A stretch of DNA of 64,000 nucleotides, taken from Erythrobacter colymbi. Lineage in GTDB: Bacteria > Pseudomonadota > Alphaproteobacteria > Sphingomonadales > Sphingomonadaceae. Shown piece after piece: positions 60,722-64,000 of the stretch. Location: contig NZ_MUYK01000011.1 of the NCBI RefSeq assembly GCF_002155685.1, positions 28,464-92,463 on the forward strand. The letters are read 5' to 3'. Under the pieces are notes generated by a model that was given only the letters and a program-made list of their open reading frames with translations, was not told where the DNA came from and did not search any database. The position numbers and the translations under genes are program-made. How positions within the stretch are numbered: the stretch's first letter is position 1; each line of letters starts with the position of its first letter.

Positions 60722-61039
60722 ATGTCAAAGATCGGCAATTTCAAGAAGGTCTCGGGAGAATTCCGTGGCCAGATCGCCACTCTCGCACTGCAGGCCAAGT
60801 CGGTCCGTATCGCAGCAGAAGAAGGCGCCAGCTCGAATGCTCCCAGCCACCGCGTATTTGTCGGCGACGTCGAAATCGGCGCGGCATGGGAAAAGCGCAC
60901 CCAGGATGACCGGCACTACCTCTCGATCAAGCTCGATGATCCGAGCTTTGTAGCCCCCATCTTCGCCCAGCTCTTCGAAGCTGAAGACGGCAGCTACGAT
61001 CTGGTCTGGAACCGCCCCGCACGACGCAGCGAAAGCTGA
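60722..61039 (+). CDS. DUF736 family protein
   Basis: A 105-residue cytoplasmic protein of the DUF736 family, typical of alphaproteobacterial integrative elements and plasmids; function unknown. Family pattern: start MSKIGNFKKVSGEFRGQIATLAL, then APSHRVFVGDVEIGAAWEK and YLSIKLDDPSFVAPIFAQLFE. A GGAAAGGAA ribosome site lies upstream. The XRE regulator follows after 93 bp, a common arrangement. Confidence 0.9.
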   Translation: MSKIGNFKKVSGEFRGQIATLALQAKSVRIAAEEGASSNAPSHRVFVGDVEIGAAWEKRTQDDRHYLSIKLDDPSFVAPIFAQLFEAEDGSYDLVWNRPARRSES

Positions 61040-61085
61040 CCCGGCCAAGTCATCGCCCGGGCAACACCGGGCGATGACGAATCCC

Positions 61086-61116
61086 TAGTATATTGGGTGG
61101 CAGTATATTAGGGTTC
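61086..61116. promoter_or_regulatory. tandem TATATT repeat before the XRE gene
   Basis: Two copies of AGTATATT(A/G)GG lie in tandem (AGTATATTGGG near 61087 and AGTATATTAGGG near 61103). AT-rich direct repeats just upstream of a Cro-like gene are candidates for operator or -10 elements. Confidence 0.4.
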
Positions 61117-61132
61117 CGCCGACCCACGGAGC

Positions 61133-61351
61133 ATGAAGCTTCGGGAGATTTTTGCGACGAATTTAAGGCGAATGCGTCACGCCAGTGGGCTTTCGCAGGA
61201 GGAATTGGCGCATCGTGCTGGGCTCAACCGCAATTATGTCGGCCTGCTTGAACGTGCAGCAAATTCGCCCACGCTCGACACGGTTGAACGACTGGCAGAG
61301 GAACTTGTCGTCGATCCGGCCCGATTCTTCGACAAGACTGGCGAACAGTGA
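61133..61351 (+). CDS. XRE-family transcriptional regulator
   Basis: A 72-residue DNA-binding protein consisting of a single Cro/C1-type helix-turn-helix: NLRRMRHASGLSQEELAHRAGLNRNYVGLLERAANSPTLDTVERLA (two helices plus recognition helix). The same small regulator next to DUF736 is common in these mobile elements. The 5' region has two TAGTATATTGGG/CAGTATATTAGGG-like repeats (61087-61114) that could be its operator. Confidence 0.88.
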   Translation: MKLREIFATNLRRMRHASGLSQEELAHRAGLNRNYVGLLERAANSPTLDTVERLAEELVVDPARFFDKTGEQ

Positions 61352-61435
61352 CCGCACAATAGCGCCCGTTCGCAGATTCGACGTTCCAACTTTACAATTT
61401 TTCAACGACAGAAAGCAGAAGCTTGTTCTTCGCAA

Positions 61436-61451
61436 GTGGTTGCGCAACCAC
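61436..61451. promoter_or_regulatory. 16-bp perfect palindrome
   Basis: GTGGTTGCGCAACCAC is a perfect palindrome in the 226-bp spacer between the XRE gene and the DUF2285-like gene. Operator or recombination role is possible. No further copies seen in the window. Confidence 0.4.
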
Positions 61452-61577
61452 AATCCGTCTCAGCTTATGCGGGAAAGCGCATAATGCCCTACGGATTTAG
61501 GGAGAAATGTTGCCTGCTTCACCACTCGTGTTGCGGCGTTAACGCGACTATTATGGCTCCACACTTAGGAGGGACCC

Positions 61578-61841
61578 ATGTCGGCTCCTGACTTCGAAGA
61601 TCAACCACCGCAGATGGACCGGCTAAGCGCTTATGACGAGCGCCACCTCGTGACCTATTTGCGTCTGCTGGACGCCGAAAAAGAGGGTGCGCACTGGGAA
61701 GAGGCGGTAGCGATCATCTTCGCCATCGATCCCAAAAAGGAGCCCGAGCGGGCCAAGCTGGTTTACGACAGCCACCTTGCTCGTGCCAAATGGATGACAC
61801 AGAGCGGATACCGTCATTTGCTGGATCCTCGCACAAACTAA
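61578..61841 (+). CDS. DUF2285-like element protein
   Basis: An 87-residue protein. HLVTYLRLLDAEKEGAHWEEAVAII and HLARAKWMTQSGYRHLL are motifs I associate with small proteins in alphaproteobacterial integrative elements, annotated as DUF2285-type; this name is tentative. AGGAGGG precedes ATG 61578. Probably DNA-binding, like its neighbours. Confidence 0.7.
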   Translation: MSAPDFEDQPPQMDRLSAYDERHLVTYLRLLDAEKEGAHWEEAVAIIFAIDPKKEPERAKLVYDSHLARAKWMTQSGYRHLLDPRTN

Positions 61842-61976
61842 ACTCCAGACTTTCCACGATTGTGGCGCAATCGATTGTGCATTTCGCGCTGATAGCGTGC
61901 CACTGACTCCGGCACTTCTCGGAGCTTGCCGGTAACATGATCATCCGACTCCAAAAAACCTCACAGGAGAGCTGTG

Positions 61977-62348
61977 ATGGAAGAGAAGCCCGACTGGCGT
62001 TCGGAGAGTTACGCCAAAGCCTTTGAAGCACACGACCGTGCGGACTTCGCGCAGGAATTCCTGCGCCGCAATCCCGATTATCGTGCCCAATATGCTCGTG
62101 CCATCGACGCAGCGCCCATAGCGTGCAAACGTCTGGCCAAGCACTGGGGGTTGGTCTTTCGCGGCCGACCCTGAACATACCGCCACGCAAAGTCCCGCCA
62201 TCTGGGACCCTTTCGCATCCGCTACAATCATCCGGCTGCAACCGGATCCAGCCACGACCGGCAGCTTCAATATGCTTTCCGCTGGCAAAGGTGCGACGGT
62301 CATCGCCAGCCATATTGCTGATCAAGCATCACATCTGGTGCTGACGTC
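61977..62348 (+). pseudogene. frameshifted and IS-truncated regulator-like protein (DUF6499/PF20109 type)
   Basis: The intact start (EKPDWRSESYAKAFEAHDRADFAQEFLRRNPDYRAQYARA) is the transcriptional-regulator-like domain found in integrative elements. The frame stops at 62174 after WGLVFRGRP. Dropping one T in TTT at 62157-62159 gives WGLVFAADPEHTATQSPAIWDPFAS and continues open to 62348, where the left inverted repeat of the IS begins. WGLxFAADP is the expected continuation in this family. So the gene has a +1 frameshift and is cut by the IS. Confidence 0.75.
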
Positions 62349-64000
62349 TAGCCTCTCTTATTCATGAGGGTGCGTTTGCAGGCTACCCGGCGCCGGCGGT
62401 GCCGCTGGCGGCGTGACGCGGGCGAGCGCCTTTGGCGGAGTTTTTCACCGCGCTGTGATCGATGGGCTTTTCGGGTTGAAGGACTGGCTCGGGGGTTTCG
62501 GCGGCACTGCCGCACCGGCTATGTGGGCGCAGGCTTGAGCGCGAGAACGATGGCGCGCAGCAGATCGGCGTCGGGACAGGCCGAGGCGAACGCGACGCGG
62601 ATGCGGGTAGCGCTTTCCATGACGCGGGCGGCAACCTTGAGCAGCCGCAGGCGCAGGGTGGTAAACTCAGCCCTCGCCAGAGCGGCGGTCTTCGGCATCG
62701 CCTGCTGGACGCGCCACAGGAGCCAGTAGGCGGCGGTGTGCAGGATCAGGCGCATCTGATTGGCATTGGCCGACCGGCACGAGGTGCGATCGCTGGCCAG
62801 CTGTGTCTTGTGCAGCTTGATCAGGTTCTCTGCCTGTCCGCGCGCGCAGTAGAGCGTGTCGTAGATGTGCTCGGCCGAGCCCTCGGTCAGCGATGTGACG
62901 ACGTAGCGGATGTCCATGCCCAGCGTGCTGGCCTCGATCCGGGCGACGACGCGGCGCTGGCAGTTCCAGCTCTTCGCGCCGTAGCGGGTCTCGGCATAGC
63001 TGCGCAGGACCACGCGGCCTTCCTCGGCGCGGCGGACCGCACAGGCATCGGCAGCCGTGACGATGACGGGATCGGCGCGCAGCGCGGCATTGGTCGGCAG
63101 GCCGAGCACGTAATCGATGCCGGCAGCCTCGCAGAAGGCCATGACCTCGGGCCGCCCATAATGCCCGTCGCCGCGGATGGTGATGTGGGTATCGGGCCAG
63201 TGGCGGCGAAGATGACGCACCAGACGCCGGATGTGGCCCGCAGCCTCCTTGCCCGAAGGCGTCTTGCCCGTGCGCAGCAGCATCGCCACCGGACGGCCGG
63301 TCGCAGTGTCATAAACATGGATCGGCAGGAAGCAGCGCTCGCCATGATGTCCGTTCCAGAACGAGAGTTGCTGATAGCCGTGCACGACATCGCAGGTATC
63401 ATCGATGTCCAGCGTCACGGCTGCCGGAGCAGCGGGATAGCTGGCACAGTAGATGTCGACCATGGCCGCCAGCATCTTGGCCAGCTCGCGCGTGGTCGGC
63501 GCGTTCTCCCATCGGCTCATGGTCGGTTGGCTGGCAAGTCCCGCACCTGCCCCCGGCAGCTTGCCCAGCGCCAGGCGGAAACCAGGATCATCGCGCAGGG
63601 CGTCGAGATCATCGGCATCCTCATAGCCGCACGCGATCGCCAGCACACGGGCAAGGAAAATATCCTCAAGCCGATGGACCACCCGCGACGGATCGCGGGG
63701 ATCAGCAATACATGCCGCAAGCTGCTGGCAGATGCCCATCATGCGCTCGGCCTGAGCCAGCAGCAGCACACCGCCATCCGAGGTCAGCCTGCCGCCGTCA
63801 AACGCAGCTGTGACCTTCTTGCCGCCAACCGCTGGAAACGAAAATGCAGCCGCGCTATCATCGCATCCGGCGGGTGTGGTCTGTGGCATTTTTTGCCCCG
63901 TTGCAGGTCTGGCTTGAACAACCACATTCCTACAACAATGCAAATGCTTACACCACTCCCGCCAACCCTTCACGACATCGCCGGTGAATAAGATGGGCTA
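62349..64000 (-). mobile_element. IS1380-family insertion sequence
   Basis: Left end TAGCCTCTCTTATTCA (62349-62364) and right end (reverse strand from 64000) TAGCCCATCTTATTCA match at 14 of 16 positions as terminal inverted repeats. The enclosed 1.65 kb fits IS1380-family length, with a single transposase gene on the minus strand. The right repeat ends at the window edge, so its last bases and the target duplication are not visible. Confidence 0.85.
62519..63889 (-). CDS. IS1380-family transposase
   Basis: A DDE transposase of 456 residues. ATG 63889 (MPQTTPAG) is chosen; the frame also runs 28 codons upstream. Typical features are AAFDGGRLTSDGGVLLLAQAE near the start, the first Asp in VTLDIDDTCDVVHGYQQL, the second in ITIRGDGHYGRPEVM, then YDTLYCARGQAENLIKLHKTQLASDR with the Glu of QAENLI. 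The frame is intact, so the element may still be active. Confidence 0.93.
   Translation of the reverse strand: MPQTTPAGCDDSAAAFSFPAVGGKKVTAAFDGGRLTSDGGVLLLAQAERMMGICQQLAACIADPRDPSRVVHRLEDIFLARVLAIACGYEDADDLDALRDDPGFRLALGKLPGAGAGLASQPTMSRWENAPTTRELAKMLAAMVDIYCASYPAAPAAVTLDIDDTCDVVHGYQQLSFWNGHHGERCFLPIHVYDTATGRPVAMLLRTGKTPSGKEAAGHIRRLVRHLRRHWPDTHITIRGDGHYGRPEVMAFCEAAGIDYVLGLPTNAALRADPVIVTAADACAVRRAEEGRVVLRSYAETRYGAKSWNCQRRVVARIEASTLGMDIRYVVTSLTEGSAEHIYDTLYCARGQAENLIKLHKTQLASDRTSCRSANANQMRLILHTAAYWLLWRVQQAMPKTAALARAEFTTLRLRLLKVAARVMESATRIRVAFASACPDADLLRAIVLALKPAPT

Noticed and set aside
62738..63991. 417-codon plus-strand frame opposite the transposase
   Set aside because: The minus-strand frame has the IS1380 DDE pattern and lies within terminal repeats.

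Overview
The window is high-GC, densely coding DNA with short spacers, many 1-4 bp stop/start overlaps and frequent GTG starts. Gene content (FrmA-type dehydrogenase, LON-domain/YbbN-like pair, acyl-CoA dehydrogenase/APH pair, DUF736 mobile-element genes) and protein style point to a motile alphaproteobacterium, most likely a Sphingomonadales/Erythrobacteraceae member. This assignment is inference; no rRNA or marker gene is present.

Layout. 1-9.2 kb: end of a c-di-GMP phosphodiesterase, a secreted M1 aminopeptidase with a small secreted partner, a DUF5522 protein, glutathione-dependent formaldehyde dehydrogenase with a cupin, a FemAB/BioF2-like acyltransferase with a polysaccharide flippase, and an alpha/beta hydrolase. 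A perfect 16-bp parS-type palindrome follows at 9233. 9.3-46.2 kb: a nearly complete flagellar locus. One block on the minus strand runs from a sigma-54 activator through fliEFGHIJKLMNOPQR-flhB to fliDS. fliC stands alone on the plus strand. A second minus block is flgBCDEFGHI-flgJ(N-domain)-flgKL-motAB. A plus-strand block holds a second stator-like pair, flgA-flgM-flgN, a lytic transglycosylase, flhA and fliA. A diguanylate cyclase on the minus strand lies between the stator-like pair and flgA. A small foreign-looking island (26.0-28.4 kb) with dispersed palindromic repeats sits between fliC and motB. A one-mismatch parS-like site follows fliA at 46182.

Regulation can be read from the DNA. 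Three near-consensus sigma-54 promoters precede flgB, flgA and the transglycosylase-flhA-fliA unit. Four matching sigma-28 (FliA) promoter candidates, all with TAA(A/T)-N14-(G/C/A)CCG spacing, precede fliC, fliD, flgM and the second stator-like pair. This implies the cascade activator + sigma-54 -> hook/basal body + FliA -> filament, cap, FlgM and accessory stator. No chemotaxis genes occur here, and FliM lacks the usual N-terminal CheY-binding motif.

46.3-59.0 kb: chromosomal metabolic genes, namely a DUF3857/transglutaminase protein, a BASS-family transporter, an acyl-CoA dehydrogenase-APH kinase-aldehyde dehydrogenase group, a glutathione S-transferase, MTA phosphorylase, a second transglutaminase, a LON-domain protein and a YbbN-like thioredoxin. 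59.1-64 kb: a tRNA-Gly(GCC) followed by what looks like the remnant of a tRNA-targeted integrative element (DUF736, XRE regulator, DUF2285-like protein). It ends in a regulator gene that is both frameshifted and cut off by an IS1380-family insertion sequence.
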